Numbered from the stretch's first letter, positions 8,335-17,577 are shown. The stretch is DNA of 64,000 nucleotides from an uncultured Brachyspira sp. (GCF_944393015.1 NZ_CALXYQ010000004.1:1-64000); one strand, 5' to 3'. Made by a program: numbers and translations. The notes: a model not told the origin generated them from the sequence alone.

Positions 8335-9438
8335 TTATTTACCTCCTTCTTTCTGAGCATTAGCTTTATTAATAGCAAGAAGCTCTTTTTTACCAACAGG
8401 CATAGGACGAGTAAGCATAGCAATTAAAGGCATAAACATATTACCTATAAGTATTGAATACATCATATACTCTGGAGAAGAACCGAAAGCTCTTAATATA
8501 GCAAGTACAGCACCTATTAAAATAGCATAGATCCAAGCACCTAAATGACTTGAAGGGCAAGTAACCATATCAGTAGCCATAAAGAAAGCACCTAAACCAA
8601 AACCGCCTGCTAATACTTGATATATAGGAGAAGGGAATTTTCCAGGCATTCCTAAACAAAGTAAAAGACTTACAAACATTAAAGATAAACACATTCCTAA
8701 AGGTATTCTCCAATCTATAGTCTTAGTAGCAAGCAAGTATATACCGCCTATTAAAAGAAGTAAGAATGAAGTTTCACCTATAGCACCTGAAGTACTTCCT
8801 AATAACATTTGAAGATAATAATGTGATTCAAAACCTATTTGTTCAGCTAATGAAGTGCTTATATTAGCATTGTAAGTAAATTTCATAAAAGTTAAAGGAG
8901 TAGACTGAGTCAAAGCATTCATCATATCTATAGACTGAGTACCGCCTGTAACAGTATTAACCAAATTATGAAGTCCTGGAGCAAATAAATCCAAGAAAGG
9001 CACTCTTGCAGGAGCAGCATATATAGTCATTTGAGCAGGGAAAGCTACTTGTAAGAAAGCTCTTCCCACTAAAGCAGGGTTGAATATGTTAGAACCCAAA
9101 CCGCCGAAAACTTCCTTAGCAAATACTATAGCAACAGCACTTCCTATTACAACCATAGTTATAGTTGAAGAAGGAGGAAGAGTCATAACTAAAAGTATAG
9201 CAGTAACAATAACCGCATAATCAGGTAATAAAGGTTTTTTTCTTACCTTTTTAACAATTACAGTTGCAAGTATACAAGTAATAATAGCAGCCAAATATAA
9301 AACTATAACTTTAGCTCCAAAAAGTACTATACTATATATAACAGCAGGTAAAAGAGCTATAATAACTCTTAACATTATCTTATTGGTAGTATCTCCGTCT
9401 TTTATATGCGGAGATGATTCTGTATAAAATTTCATCAT
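8335..9438 (-). CDS. rnfD: Rnf complex subunit D
   Basis: Integral membrane subunit with covalent FMN, homologous to NqrB. The product is 367 aa with about 9-10 membrane helices. GSNIFNPALVGRAFLQVAFP and TQSTPLTFMKF match the family; the Thr of STPL is the expected flavin attachment residue, replacing the more usual SGATPL form. It lies 12 bases after rnfC and 2 bases before rnfG, and works with RnfC and RnfG in membrane electron transfer. Confidence 0.93.
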   Translation of the reverse strand: MMKFYTESSPHIKDGDTTNKIMLRVIIALLPAVIYSIVLFGAKVIVLYLAAIITCILATVIVKKVRKKPLLPDYAVIVTAILLVMTLPPSSTITMVVIGSAVAIVFAKEVFGGLGSNIFNPALVGRAFLQVAFPAQMTIYAAPARVPFLDLFAPGLHNLVNTVTGGTQSIDMMNALTQSTPLTFMKFTYNANISTSLAEQIGFESHYYLQMLLGSTSGAIGETSFLLLLIGGIYLLATKTIDWRIPLGMCLSLMFVSLLLCLGMPGKFPSPIYQVLAGGFGLGAFFMATDMVTCPSSHLGAWIYAILIGAVLAILRAFGSSPEYMMYSILIGNMFMPLIAMLTRPMPVGKKELLAINKANAQKEGGK

Positions 9439-9450
9439 TATCTCCTTAAA

Positions 9451-10758
9451 CTATCTTCTTAATAAATCTTTACCAAATCTAATCCACTGAACCAAAGGAA
9501 TTTTTGAAGGACATATATAAGTACAGCAGCCGCATTCAAAACAAGTTGCTATATCTAAATCATTCAATTTATCTTTGATTTTAGCTTTTGCAGTATGAGC
9601 AAGCTCAGTAGGAGATAAGTGAAGCGGACAAGCATTACCGCATCTTCCGCATTTTATACAAGGATATTCCACTTCTTTAGGTAATTTATCCTTATCTAAG
9701 AATAGAAGCGAGTTAGTACCTTTATTAACACATTGTTCAAGATTAGGTATAGCAGCACCCATCATAGGACCGCCTGAAAGTATAAGAACGTTTTCAGCAG
9801 TAATTCCGCCGCATTCTTCAACAACATGTGAAATAGGTGTACCTAAAGGAAGCCATACATTTTTATGTTCTTTTATGGCATCACCTGATACTGTAACAAG
9901 TCTTTCTATAAGTGGTTTATTTTTAGCTACAGCTTCGTATATAGCATATAAAGTAGCTATATTAACAACTATAACGCCAACATCCATAGGAAGTTTGCTT
10001 ACAGGAACTATTCTTCCAGTAGTAGCTTCTATAAGCATTTTTTCAGCACCTTGAGGATAGCGAAGTCTTAAAGGCATAACTTCAACATTATGCTCTTTAC
10101 CTATTTTAGCCATTTCCTCTATTGCTTTAGGCTTATTATTTTCTATACCAATAATAGTTCTTTTCACTGAAGGAATTATCTTTCTTAAGATTTCAATACC
10201 TTTGAAAAGATCCTGAGTATATTCAATCATAAGTCTATAGTCGCTAGTAATATAAGGTTCGCATTCAACACCATTAATAATTAAAGTGTCAGCATTTCCC
10301 TTAGCAGCTCCATCAACTTTAACATGAGTAGGGAAAGTAGCACCACCCATACCAACTATACCAGCTTGCTGTATTCTCTTAGACATTTCCTCTACTGGCA
10401 TAGACATATAATCAGAACTCTCAAAATAAGCTAAATTATCTGCATTGCTGTCTACATTGATAAGCAAAGCATTAGCACCGCGCCCTAGAGGAGGAGCTGC
10501 AATTTCCACAGATGCAGCAGTACCTGTAACAGAAGAATGAACATTTCCTGATACATAACCGCCGGCTTCTCCTATAAGTTCGCCTCTTTCGATTTTATCC
10601 CCTTTGTTTTTCAACATTTTAGCCGGAGCACCAATATGCTGAGACATAGATATTAGGACGGTTTTAGGGGGATTGGATAGAGCTGATGAAGCAATATCGG
10701 CTGTATCCTTACTGTCATGCGGATGAACTCCGCCAAAACGAAATCTACCTAAGTTCAT
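9451..10758 (-). CDS. rnfC: Rnf complex subunit C
   Basis: Peripheral subunit that binds NADH and FMN and passes electrons to iron-sulfur centres. The product is 435 aa. Two 4Fe-4S motifs lie near the C-terminus, CIKCGRCGNACP and CFECGCCTYICP. GGVHPHDSKDT is the typical RnfC start. AAGGATTGATAAT precedes the ATG. It follows the FabH-like gene by 51 bases with no terminator between, so rpmF-plsX-fabH-like-rnfCDG may be one transcript. Confidence 0.94.
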   Translation of the reverse strand: MNLGRFRFGGVHPHDSKDTADIASSALSNPPKTVLISMSQHIGAPAKMLKNKGDKIERGELIGEAGGYVSGNVHSSVTGTAASVEIAAPPLGRGANALLINVDSNADNLAYFESSDYMSMPVEEMSKRIQQAGIVGMGGATFPTHVKVDGAAKGNADTLIINGVECEPYITSDYRLMIEYTQDLFKGIEILRKIIPSVKRTIIGIENNKPKAIEEMAKIGKEHNVEVMPLRLRYPQGAEKMLIEATTGRIVPVSKLPMDVGVIVVNIATLYAIYEAVAKNKPLIERLVTVSGDAIKEHKNVWLPLGTPISHVVEECGGITAENVLILSGGPMMGAAIPNLEQCVNKGTNSLLFLDKDKLPKEVEYPCIKCGRCGNACPLHLSPTELAHTAKAKIKDKLNDLDIATCFECGCCTYICPSKIPLVQWIRFGKDLLRR

Positions 10759-10809
10759 ATTATCAATCCTTCACTCAATTAAAAACTAAATATTACTTTT
10801 TAATTATAA

Positions 10810-11664
10810 TTAATTTATAGAAATAACAGCTACAGATTTGGTGTAACCGCTTCCATAACTGCATATAGCTACCTTACTATTTTTCTTTATAGAACCATCT
10901 TCTAAAGCCATAGATAATGCCACTCCTGATGAAGCACTTAAAGATGAGTGAGCATTTTCCATTTTAGAGTATACTATATCTTTGCTGACAGATAAACCAT
11001 CAACAAAGGCATTGTATGCATTAGGGCTTGAATAAGATGGTATATATAAATCGGGATTTATGTTATTAGATGATAAAATATCTTTAACATAAAGACCGGC
11101 TTTTTTAGCTTCTTCTTCAAAAATACGGCTGTCTTTTATAGAAATAAAATGTTCTTTATTGAGTACTCCTTCTTTTGTATAAGGGTTAGCTGTTCCGCCC
11201 ATAGGAATATAACAATTTTCTAATGCATTTCCGTCTGTTACTGAATCTATAAAATCTATTTGAATATCTGATTTTTCATTTGTTACTAAAGCAGCAGCAC
11301 TAGCATCATCAAATCTATTTTCATCATCACATATATAAAATGATTCTGTGGCAACTACTAAAATATTTTTATATCTTCCGCTTTTAACAAAAGCATAAGC
11401 TAATCTTAATGCTGATAAGAAGCCTGTAAAATCACTTTCTATATCAAAACAAAAAGCATTACTTGCTTTAATTTTTCCTGCTAATATACAAGCTGTGGAA
11501 GGATAAATATAATCTTTAGTAACTGTAGCACAAAGAATTGCATCTATATTATTTGGATCTATATCTTTAATTACATCATTTATTGATAGTAAGGCTAAAT
11601 CTGAGGCTGCCATATTGGTTTTATTATTTTTATAAGTGCCTTTACAAGATTTAATATATACCAT
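10810..11664 (-). CDS. FabH-like protein lacking the catalytic cysteine
   Basis: Resembles beta-ketoacyl-ACP synthase III (FabH) over most of its 284 aa: DIDPNNIDAILCATVT, YPSTACILAGKI, VKSGRYKNILVVATES and SYGSGYTKS. The active-site stretch that normally reads FDI-SAACSGF is FDIESDFTGF, with Phe79 where the Cys should be. The His region (normally PHQAN) reads IPSYSSPNA, and the Asn region (normally YGNTS) reads NAHSSLSA. So all three catalytic residues appear lost. It is shorter than FabH (~320 aa) but sits exactly in the rpmF-plsX-fabH position. It may be a regulatory or structural paralogue; condensing activity is unlikely. Confidence 0.75.
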   Translation of the reverse strand: MVYIKSCKGTYKNNKTNMAASDLALLSINDVIKDIDPNNIDAILCATVTKDYIYPSTACILAGKIKASNAFCFDIESDFTGFLSALRLAYAFVKSGRYKNILVVATESFYICDDENRFDDASAAALVTNEKSDIQIDFIDSVTDGNALENCYIPMGGTANPYTKEGVLNKEHFISIKDSRIFEEEAKKAGLYVKDILSSNNINPDLYIPSYSSPNAYNAFVDGLSVSKDIVYSKMENAHSSLSASSGVALSMALEDGSIKKNSKVAICSYGSGYTKSVAVISIN

Positions 11665-11677
11665 TTAAAAAATTCCT

Positions 11678-12697
11678 TTAAAAAATTCTTCTTTTAGCTC
11701 CGGAGTCATAAAGTTCTTTAGCTATCTTTTCGTTCACTTTGGCATCTAAGAATTTATACATATTTAGTACAGCATTTTTTATACCGACACCGCTAGTTTT
11801 GCCATGTCCTACAAAAGCCCCGCCATTTAACCCTAATAATATAGCAGAACCATAAGAATCGGAACTCATTTTTGATTTCAAATTATTAAATACAGGTTTC
11901 ATCATAAGTCCGCCCATTACACTGACAGGGTTCTTCTTAACCTCTTCTTTTAATAAATTAACAACAAAAGAAGCTGTTCCTTCTATTGTCTTTAATACTA
12001 TATTGCCATCGAATCCGTCAGTTACAACTACATCGACACTGTCAGATTTTAATATATCATTAGGCTCTATATTACCAATGAAATTAATTTTTTTCATTTT
12101 TTGAAGACGTTCAAATGATTTTTTAGCATTAGCATTTCCTTTTGAGTCTTCCTCCCCAATATTTAAAAGACCGACTCTAGGATTATCTATCTTTAAATAT
12201 CTTTTAGCAAATACTCTGCCCATAACTGCAAATTGTACTATATAATCTGTAGTACAATCCACATTAGCTCCCATATCCAACATACAGAACTCACCGTTTA
12301 TTTTTGGAAGTGTAGATATAAGAGGAGGACGCATAACACCTTTCAAGCGTCCTATTTCGGTAAGAGCTGCGGCTAAAGTAGCTCCTGTATTTCCTGGAGA
12401 GAAGAAACCATCTGCCTCTCCTTCTCTAACCAAGCGTGCAGCCAATAAAACTGAAGCATTCTTCTTATGTTTTATTCCATTAGCAGGGCTTTCATTCATA
12501 TCTATTATCTCATCTGTATGTCTGATATCTATACGATTATGATCATATTTAGTTTTAGATATGGCTTTTGATATACTTTGTTCATTACCTACTAAAATTA
12601 AATTAATATCTTTATTTTTCTGTAGGGCACTAACAGCACCTGAAACTAATTCTTCGAGAGGTTTCTCGCCGCTGGCTACATCTATGGCTAAATTCAT
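11678..12697 (-). CDS. plsX: Phosphate acyltransferase PlsX
   Basis: Makes acyl-phosphate from acyl-ACP for phospholipid synthesis. The product is 339 aa. Supporting stretches are GFFSPGNTGATLAAAL, RPPLISTLP, MLDMGANVDC, GLLNIGEEDSKGN and VVVTDGFDGNI. The usual N-terminal DAMGGD is DVASGE here, a modest divergence. It lies 31 bases after rpmF and 13 bases before the FabH-like gene on the minus strand, the classic rpmF-plsX-fabH order. Confidence 0.95.
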   Translation of the reverse strand: MNLAIDVASGEKPLEELVSGAVSALQKNKDINLILVGNEQSISKAISKTKYDHNRIDIRHTDEIIDMNESPANGIKHKKNASVLLAARLVREGEADGFFSPGNTGATLAAALTEIGRLKGVMRPPLISTLPKINGEFCMLDMGANVDCTTDYIVQFAVMGRVFAKRYLKIDNPRVGLLNIGEEDSKGNANAKKSFERLQKMKKINFIGNIEPNDILKSDSVDVVVTDGFDGNIVLKTIEGTASFVVNLLKEEVKKNPVSVMGGLMMKPVFNNLKSKMSSDSYGSAILLGLNGGAFVGHGKTSGVGIKNAVLNMYKFLDAKVNEKIAKELYDSGAKRRIF

Positions 12698-12728
12698 AAT
12701 AACTTCCTAAAAATTATTTTATTATTTA

Positions 12729-12923
12729 TTATCCGGCATTTTGTGTTTTTGGAGCTTTTACTACTCTATCTTTATAGAAACCGCATTCTGGGCAGATTCT
12801 ATGAGGCATTCTTTCTGCTCCGCATTGAGGACAGATTGATAATGAACCTAAGAATCTTTTATCATTAGCTGCTTGTCTTGATCTCTTTTTTGCTTTCGAC
12901 TTTCTATGCTTTGGTACTGCCAT
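12729..12923 (-). CDS. rpmF: Ribosomal protein L32
   Basis: 64 aa, starting MAVPKHRKSKAKKRSRQ as in bL32, with two intact zinc-binding pairs (CPQC and CPEC). AAGGAG lies upstream. It is the first gene of the cluster, behind a strong promoter. Confidence 0.97.
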   Translation of the reverse strand: MAVPKHRKSKAKKRSRQAANDKRFLGSLSICPQCGAERMPHRICPECGFYKDRVVKAPKTQNAG

Positions 12924-13008
12924 TTTTTTCTCCTTATATTGAATTATTTACTAATCAATTTCAAAAATTAAGATAATTATCGCTATTATACGATTTAAAG
13001 TTTAAAAT

Positions 13009-13037
13009 ATAATACTATGAAGCACTAATTTTGTCAA
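13009..13037 (-). promoter_or_regulatory. Promoter of rpmF-plsX cluster
   Basis: On the minus strand TTGACA (13037-13032) and TATTAT (13014-13009) are separated by 17 bases, near consensus. The leader to the rpmF ATG is about 80 bases. Confidence 0.78.
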
Positions 13038-13060
13038 GCAGAATTAACATAATATGTAGC

Positions 13061-14050
13061 CTATTTTTTTATTACTTTACCATCTTTTATTAAGAATGAA
13101 CTAATATTATGTATTTCTTCTGTCAATTTTATATCATATTCCTCAGCTATATCTTCATTTACCAGAATTTCATACGAATCAGACAATTTTAGAAAGTCCA
13201 CCCCTTCTGTTTTGCCATTATTATTTATAACTTCATTAAGAACCAATGCTAATTGTCTGCCTAAATAATAATAATTAAAATCTAATGAAAATAATATTGC
13301 AGTATTCACAGCCTCAGATATATCTGTATTTATTAACGGTATAGAATACTTATCGCATAAATAGGATATTGAGTATATATTATTGTTTATATAATCTTCA
13401 TTGGCTAAAATTATATAATCTATATTTTTTGATTTTATATTATTTTCTATATCAATAGAGTCTAGATTACCGTCTATAATCAAAGGATGATATGTTATAT
13501 TCTCATTACGGCAGTATCTGCCTATATACTTGGAAATATTAGCCGACATTTCTGAATTTTTTGTATATAAATAGGCAATGTTATCAACATATTTATCCGA
13601 AATCATTTTTATATATTTAGTTATATCCAAATTCACATAAACTCCGGTAATATTATTATTTTGAATCCTATTCCTGTTAATATTACTTATTGATAAATCA
13701 TCGAAACAGCCGGCAAATATTATTGTTTGAGGAACTATTATATTCATAGAAAGTAAAGTAGCATTTTCACCTATAACTATTGCTATACTAGAATTATCAT
13801 CTCTTACATTATTAGCAGTTCTTATAATTGACAATTCATCATTGTCTAATGAATAAAAATTTATATAAACATCCATTCCATCTGAATTTATTTGATCTAA
13901 AAGTCCTTTCTCTATGGAATTATATTTTCTTGTATTTTTTTCCTTTATTACACTTATAATGGTAGTTTTTTTTGAACTTTCTTCATCGCTGCAGGAAACT
14001 GCCAAAAATATTAATATAAAAAATATAATTTTTAACTGATTAATCATCAT
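13061..14050 (-). CDS. ABC-type substrate-binding lipoprotein (TrpX/YtrB-like fold)
   Basis: The 329 aa product has an N-terminal lipoprotein signal (FLAVSCSDEE, Cys about residue 20). The body shows two Rossmann-like lobes with NIAYLYTKNSEMSANISKYI and IDYIILANEDYI-type strands and DFNYYYLGRQLALVLNEVI, as in the ABC_sub_bind family (Pfam PF04392). Its ATG overlaps the trmB stop by 4 bases (ATGA), so the two are co-translated. No permease or ATPase gene is adjacent, so it may serve a distant transporter or act as a sensor. The ligand is unknown. Confidence 0.75.
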   Translation of the reverse strand: MMINQLKIIFFILIFLAVSCSDEESSKKTTIISVIKEKNTRKYNSIEKGLLDQINSDGMDVYINFYSLDNDELSIIRTANNVRDDNSSIAIVIGENATLLSMNIIVPQTIIFAGCFDDLSISNINRNRIQNNNITGVYVNLDITKYIKMISDKYVDNIAYLYTKNSEMSANISKYIGRYCRNENITYHPLIIDGNLDSIDIENNIKSKNIDYIILANEDYINNNIYSISYLCDKYSIPLINTDISEAVNTAILFSLDFNYYYLGRQLALVLNEVINNNGKTEGVDFLKLSDSYEILVNEDIAEEYDIKLTEEIHNISSFLIKDGKVIKK

Positions 14051-14694
14051 ATATTTTTAGAATGAGCAAAAAAGTATATATTATGTCCCACTGCTCTCAT
14101 TTTCTCCTCATAAAGTGTAACTCCATATCCTTCCAATTTATGAACGTATTCACTATCCAAAACATTCCTAAAGTTTTCTGCTTCTTTATAAATAGGATTC
14201 ATTATTTCTAATGCATAATTATCATCATCTGTTACTGAATAGAATATGCCGTCATCTTTTAGTATAGTATGCATTTTATCCAAAAAACTTCTAGTAAATA
14301 TTCTTCTATGGGCATGCTTTTTCTTTGGCCAAGGATCTGGAAAGTTTAGATATATTTTATCAAAATAATACTTTTCTTTCAAATATTTATCTATTACATT
14401 ATTAGCTTCACCAAATATAATAGTAAGATTTTTTATATTTCTCTTATATGCCTTTGATACAGCTTTCTTAGCAGCTTTATATGAATACTCTATTCCTACA
14501 AAGTATTTATCCTTATTATTCATAGCAAGTTCTACTATAAACTTACCATTGCCGCATCCTATCTCTAATTCTCTTATTTCATAATCTGACAATCTTTTTT
14601 GCAGTTCATTTACTATTATAGAACTATCTTCAGAATTAAAATCATCTAATAAATATTCGCTTAATATTGATTCATCAAGATTTAAATTTCTCAA
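14047..14694 (-). CDS. trmB: tRNA (guanine-N7-)-methyltransferase
   Basis: Forms m7G46 in tRNA using S-adenosylmethionine. The product is 215 aa. SAM motif I is LEIGCGNGKFIVELA, FVGIEYSYKAAKKA follows, and LNFPDPWPKKKHAHRRI is the diagnostic TrmB block with the catalytic Asp. It overlaps the downstream lipoprotein gene by 4 bases. Confidence 0.95.
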   Translation of the reverse strand: MRNLNLDESILSEYLLDDFNSEDSSIIVNELQKRLSDYEIRELEIGCGNGKFIVELAMNNKDKYFVGIEYSYKAAKKAVSKAYKRNIKNLTIIFGEANNVIDKYLKEKYYFDKIYLNFPDPWPKKKHAHRRIFTRSFLDKMHTILKDDGIFYSVTDDDNYALEIMNPIYKEAENFRNVLDSEYVHKLEGYGVTLYEEKMRAVGHNIYFFAHSKNI

Positions 14695-14791
14695 TTATTA
14701 TTCCTCGTTAATAATATTTTATTTGAATGATATATTACTTAATATTTATGTCAATACATCATATAAAAAAGCATCATTGTTCTATACTATA

Positions 14792-15000
14792 ACGCACGGT
14801 GATCTAAATTTCAAATATAATAAAAATGCATTTAATAGTAAATTTCATATTCTTAATTTAATTCTGCGTGCGCTATATAACGCTATAAATTTAAAAAACT
14901 CCTGGGTGGGTGTTATAATAACAGTACAAACAAAAAAAGAATAATAGACAAAAACAACAGAATAAAATAATAAATCTAGAGGGTGGGCAAATGAAAATAA
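14792..15000. repeat. Half-element, core plus right arm
   Basis: CGCACGGTGA (14793), CTGCGTGCGC (14864), CCTGGGTGGGTGTTA (14901) and CTAGAGGGTGGGCAAATG (14976). It is followed at once by an oppositely oriented half-element. Confidence 0.82.
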
Positions 15001-15022
15001 ATTTTAAAACTTTAATTATATA

Positions 15023-15220
15023 CCCCGCCCTTTTTTCTTTATAACTTATTTTAAAAATTTAATTTAAATTATCTTTATTACCTAATTAGAAATGTTAACG
15101 CCCGCCCAAGTATTATTTAATTTTAAAATTTACATTAACGCACGATTAACTCGCTTTTATTATTATGATAGATTTGTATTGATAATTAACTTAATAATAA
15201 AATTTTATTTACCGTGCGAT
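15023..15220. repeat. Half-element, left arm plus core
   Basis: CCCCGCCCTTTT (15023), AACGCCCGCCCAAG (15097), AACGCACG (15137) and ACCGTGCG (15211). It is joined to the previous half-element by TTTTAAAACTTTAATTA, a linker also seen near 39.3 and 42.0 kb. Confidence 0.82.
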
Positions 15221-15240
15221 AAGATTAAAAAAGATATCAA

Positions 15241-16401
15241 TTAAAATACAGCCTTCATAGCAATATAATATCTTCCGTCTGTAGAGCCTTGGAATCCGAA
15301 ATAAATAGGATCAAATTTAATATAAGCAGAATATTCCAAACAGAATAAATCTTTTTTAGGATCAAATTTATTTCCATGATTATCAATATTATCAAAATTA
15401 ACAGGAATATAGAATAAAGGACGTATAGCAATGTTAAGCATTTTCCATTCAAGACCAAGTTCAAGCCTTACATAATGAGCATCATTATCTCTCCAAGTAT
15501 ATTCCCCAAGCAAATTAAGCCATAATTGTTTATCAAGAAAAGGAATTCTTCCCATACCAGATAATTGTACTAAATGGTGTGTATAATAATCTTCTTTATC
15601 ATTAACATCATTATTATATCTGCTATGAAAATTGTCTGGAGAAAGTGAATTTTTATCATTATATTGATATAGGAATTGAGCCCTGAAATAGTCGCCGTTA
15701 ATTTTGAAAACAGCTGCTAAAGGATTAGAATCTTTAGAATAACCTTGAGAATAAGATAATTCATAATTATAACCTATGAATCCTGCCCTAAATCCCATTT
15801 CATTATTAACCCTAGGAATATACCAATGCGGAGCAAAACTTGCAGATTCACTGTCAATAACAGAAGGAAGCAGCATAAATGTATTTCCATTTATATCATT
15901 AACAGCTTTCATTCTAAAAGATAATAAAATCCTAGTTAAAGTAACAGTTTCTATACCAGCATCATATAAGCCTATACTTCCAGTAGCATGATCTTTATTA
16001 AATACATCAAATTTTGAAGTCATAGTTACAAAAGGAGTAGCAGAAAACATCCAATCAAAATGAAAACTTTTGCCAAGAGATAAATACATATTAGGCATGC
16101 TGAAATGCCCGTCTTTTAAATTGACGCCTATTAAAGTATTCATATGAAGTTCTATAGTAGAAAGCTCATATAATAGTCTAGAAGGAAATGATTTTTTTAA
16201 CCTATTTTCTCTTTTATGACTTTCATGTATATAATCAAAAGGCATATAACTTTCTGTAGATCTTTCGTATTCTATACCTATAAAAGGCCAAGCATCTACT
16301 GCACCTTTTAAAACTTTTTGATCTTTATCTGTATATGGTGATTGTCCGTATATTATTGGACAGGTGATTAATACCAAACTCAACACAATTAATTTCTTCA
16401 T
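15241..16401 (-). CDS. Putative outer-membrane beta-barrel protein
   Basis: Unrecognised family, 386 aa. A type I signal peptide is visible (MKKLIVLSLVLITCPIIYG, cleavage probably near residue 20). The mature part is rich in alternating aromatic/polar strands and ends with Phe (IAMKAVF), as in outer-membrane barrels that carry a C-terminal aromatic. I infer location in the outer membrane and possibly a channel or porin role. It is monocistronic, facing away from the coiled-coil/zapA pair, with which it shares a promoter region. Confidence 0.65.
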   Translation of the reverse strand: MKKLIVLSLVLITCPIIYGQSPYTDKDQKVLKGAVDAWPFIGIEYERSTESYMPFDYIHESHKRENRLKKSFPSRLLYELSTIELHMNTLIGVNLKDGHFSMPNMYLSLGKSFHFDWMFSATPFVTMTSKFDVFNKDHATGSIGLYDAGIETVTLTRILLSFRMKAVNDINGNTFMLLPSVIDSESASFAPHWYIPRVNNEMGFRAGFIGYNYELSYSQGYSKDSNPLAAVFKINGDYFRAQFLYQYNDKNSLSPDNFHSRYNNDVNDKEDYYTHHLVQLSGMGRIPFLDKQLWLNLLGEYTWRDNDAHYVRLELGLEWKMLNIAIRPLFYIPVNFDNIDNHGNKFDPKKDLFCLEYSAYIKFDPIYFGFQGSTDGRYYIAMKAVF

Positions 16402-16435
16402 AAAAACCTGTTTTATATTATGTTTTATAAATTAT

Positions 16436-16485
16436 ATTGTATCATAAAATAAAAAATTGACAATTGAATTTATATGTGATATAAT
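16436..16485. promoter_or_regulatory. Overlapping divergent promoters
   Basis: Plus strand: TTGACA 16457-16462 and TATAAT 16480-16485 (17-base spacer) for the coiled-coil gene. Minus strand: TTGTCA (16463-16458) and TACAAT (16441-16436, 16-base spacer) for the barrel gene. The two -35 boxes share the same TTGACAA bases, so one polymerase may exclude the other. Confidence 0.65.
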
Positions 16486-16514
16486 TTTTAATATACATTT
16501 TTTTGGGGGGAATT

Positions 16515-17564
16515 TTGAAAGAATTTACAATTTTAGAAGAAAAATTGAAAGATTTTCTAGATGAATACCAAGTAATTTCATTCGATAATAAAGAATTGCA
16601 TCAAATTATAGAACAGCTCAAATCAGAAAAAGAAGAGTTAATAAACAGTTTGAAAAACGTAAAAGATAGCTTCAATATTTTAAAAGAAGAAAAAACTATA
16701 CTAGAAGCTGATAAAAGAAATGTTACTGATAATTACAATTCTATAAAAGAAGATAAAGATAATTTAATAAAACAATTAGAAGCTACTAGAATAGAGAGAG
16801 ATACTCTTAAATCTAATTTGGAAAATACAGAAAAAGATTCTATGACTTTAATAGAAGAAAATGATAATCTTAAAAAAGAATTAGAAAAAGCAATAAGAGC
16901 TATAGATTCTCTAAGCAAAGAAAATAATGAGCTTAAAGAAAAATTAAGTATTCTTATAGAAAGAATAGACAGCGTAAGAAAATCTAATTTTGAGGCTAAA
17001 AAATCTCATCATGCTTCTATGATTCATAATACAGAAAATGCTGTTCATAATGAATCAGTTAGTAACGAATCTTCTAACAATACATCTAATAATGAGATTA
17101 TTGAAGAAAAAGAGAATAAGCCATTAGAAGAACCATCTCAAGAAATTAAAGAAGAAGTAAAAAGTGCTGAGAATGTATTTGAAAGCAGTGTAGAAGAGAT
17201 TGATGAAGAAGCCCCTTTCTCATCAGCTGATGAATATGAAGAATATAAAGCTGAAAATAATGTTAATAAAAGCAGCGAGATAAAAGAAATAAAAGAAGTA
17301 AGAGAAATTTCAAATGTGAAAGTTACAGAAGATGAAGACCCTTTCAGTAATGCTTCAGATGCCAGCTGGGATAATGATATATGGGATAATGATATAAAAG
17401 AAGAACAACAAACAGAAAATAATAAAACTAATGAAGCAGAAGAAGAAAATATTGATAAAAACAGCAAAGAAGATAATTATGAATTCGATATAAATGAAGA
17501 TGATCAATATATGTTCGGCGATGATGATGAAGAAGAATTTTTCTTTGATAATGAATCAAAATAA
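16515..17564 (+). CDS. Coiled-coil protein with acidic tail, upstream of zapA
   Basis: 349 aa. Residues ~1-160 are a continuous Lys/Glu/Leu heptad coiled coil (repeats such as LKSEKEEL, NLKKELEKA, ENNELKEKL). The rest is an Asn/Glu/Asp-rich tail with a short WDNDIWDNDIK duplication. The start is the TTG at 16515, because a GGGGGG run (16505-16510) gives suitable spacing and an in-frame start at 16503 would lie on top of it. There are no membrane segments. It is 13 bases upstream of zapA and probably cotranscribed, so a Z-ring partner role similar in concept to ZapB is an inference. Confidence 0.75.
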   Translation: MKEFTILEEKLKDFLDEYQVISFDNKELHQIIEQLKSEKEELINSLKNVKDSFNILKEEKTILEADKRNVTDNYNSIKEDKDNLIKQLEATRIERDTLKSNLENTEKDSMTLIEENDNLKKELEKAIRAIDSLSKENNELKEKLSILIERIDSVRKSNFEAKKSHHASMIHNTENAVHNESVSNESSNNTSNNEIIEEKENKPLEEPSQEIKEEVKSAENVFESSVEEIDEEAPFSSADEYEEYKAENNVNKSSEIKEIKEVREISNVKVTEDEDPFSNASDASWDNDIWDNDIKEEQQTENNKTNEAEEENIDKNSKEDNYEFDINEDDQYMFGDDDEEEFFFDNESK

Positions 17565-17577
17565 TAGGTAAATAATT

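Noticed and set aside
14723-14944. Plus-strand ORF of 73 codons
   Set aside because: It lies inside a palindromic intergenic element and reads across its GC boxes; no ribosome site and no protein-like composition.
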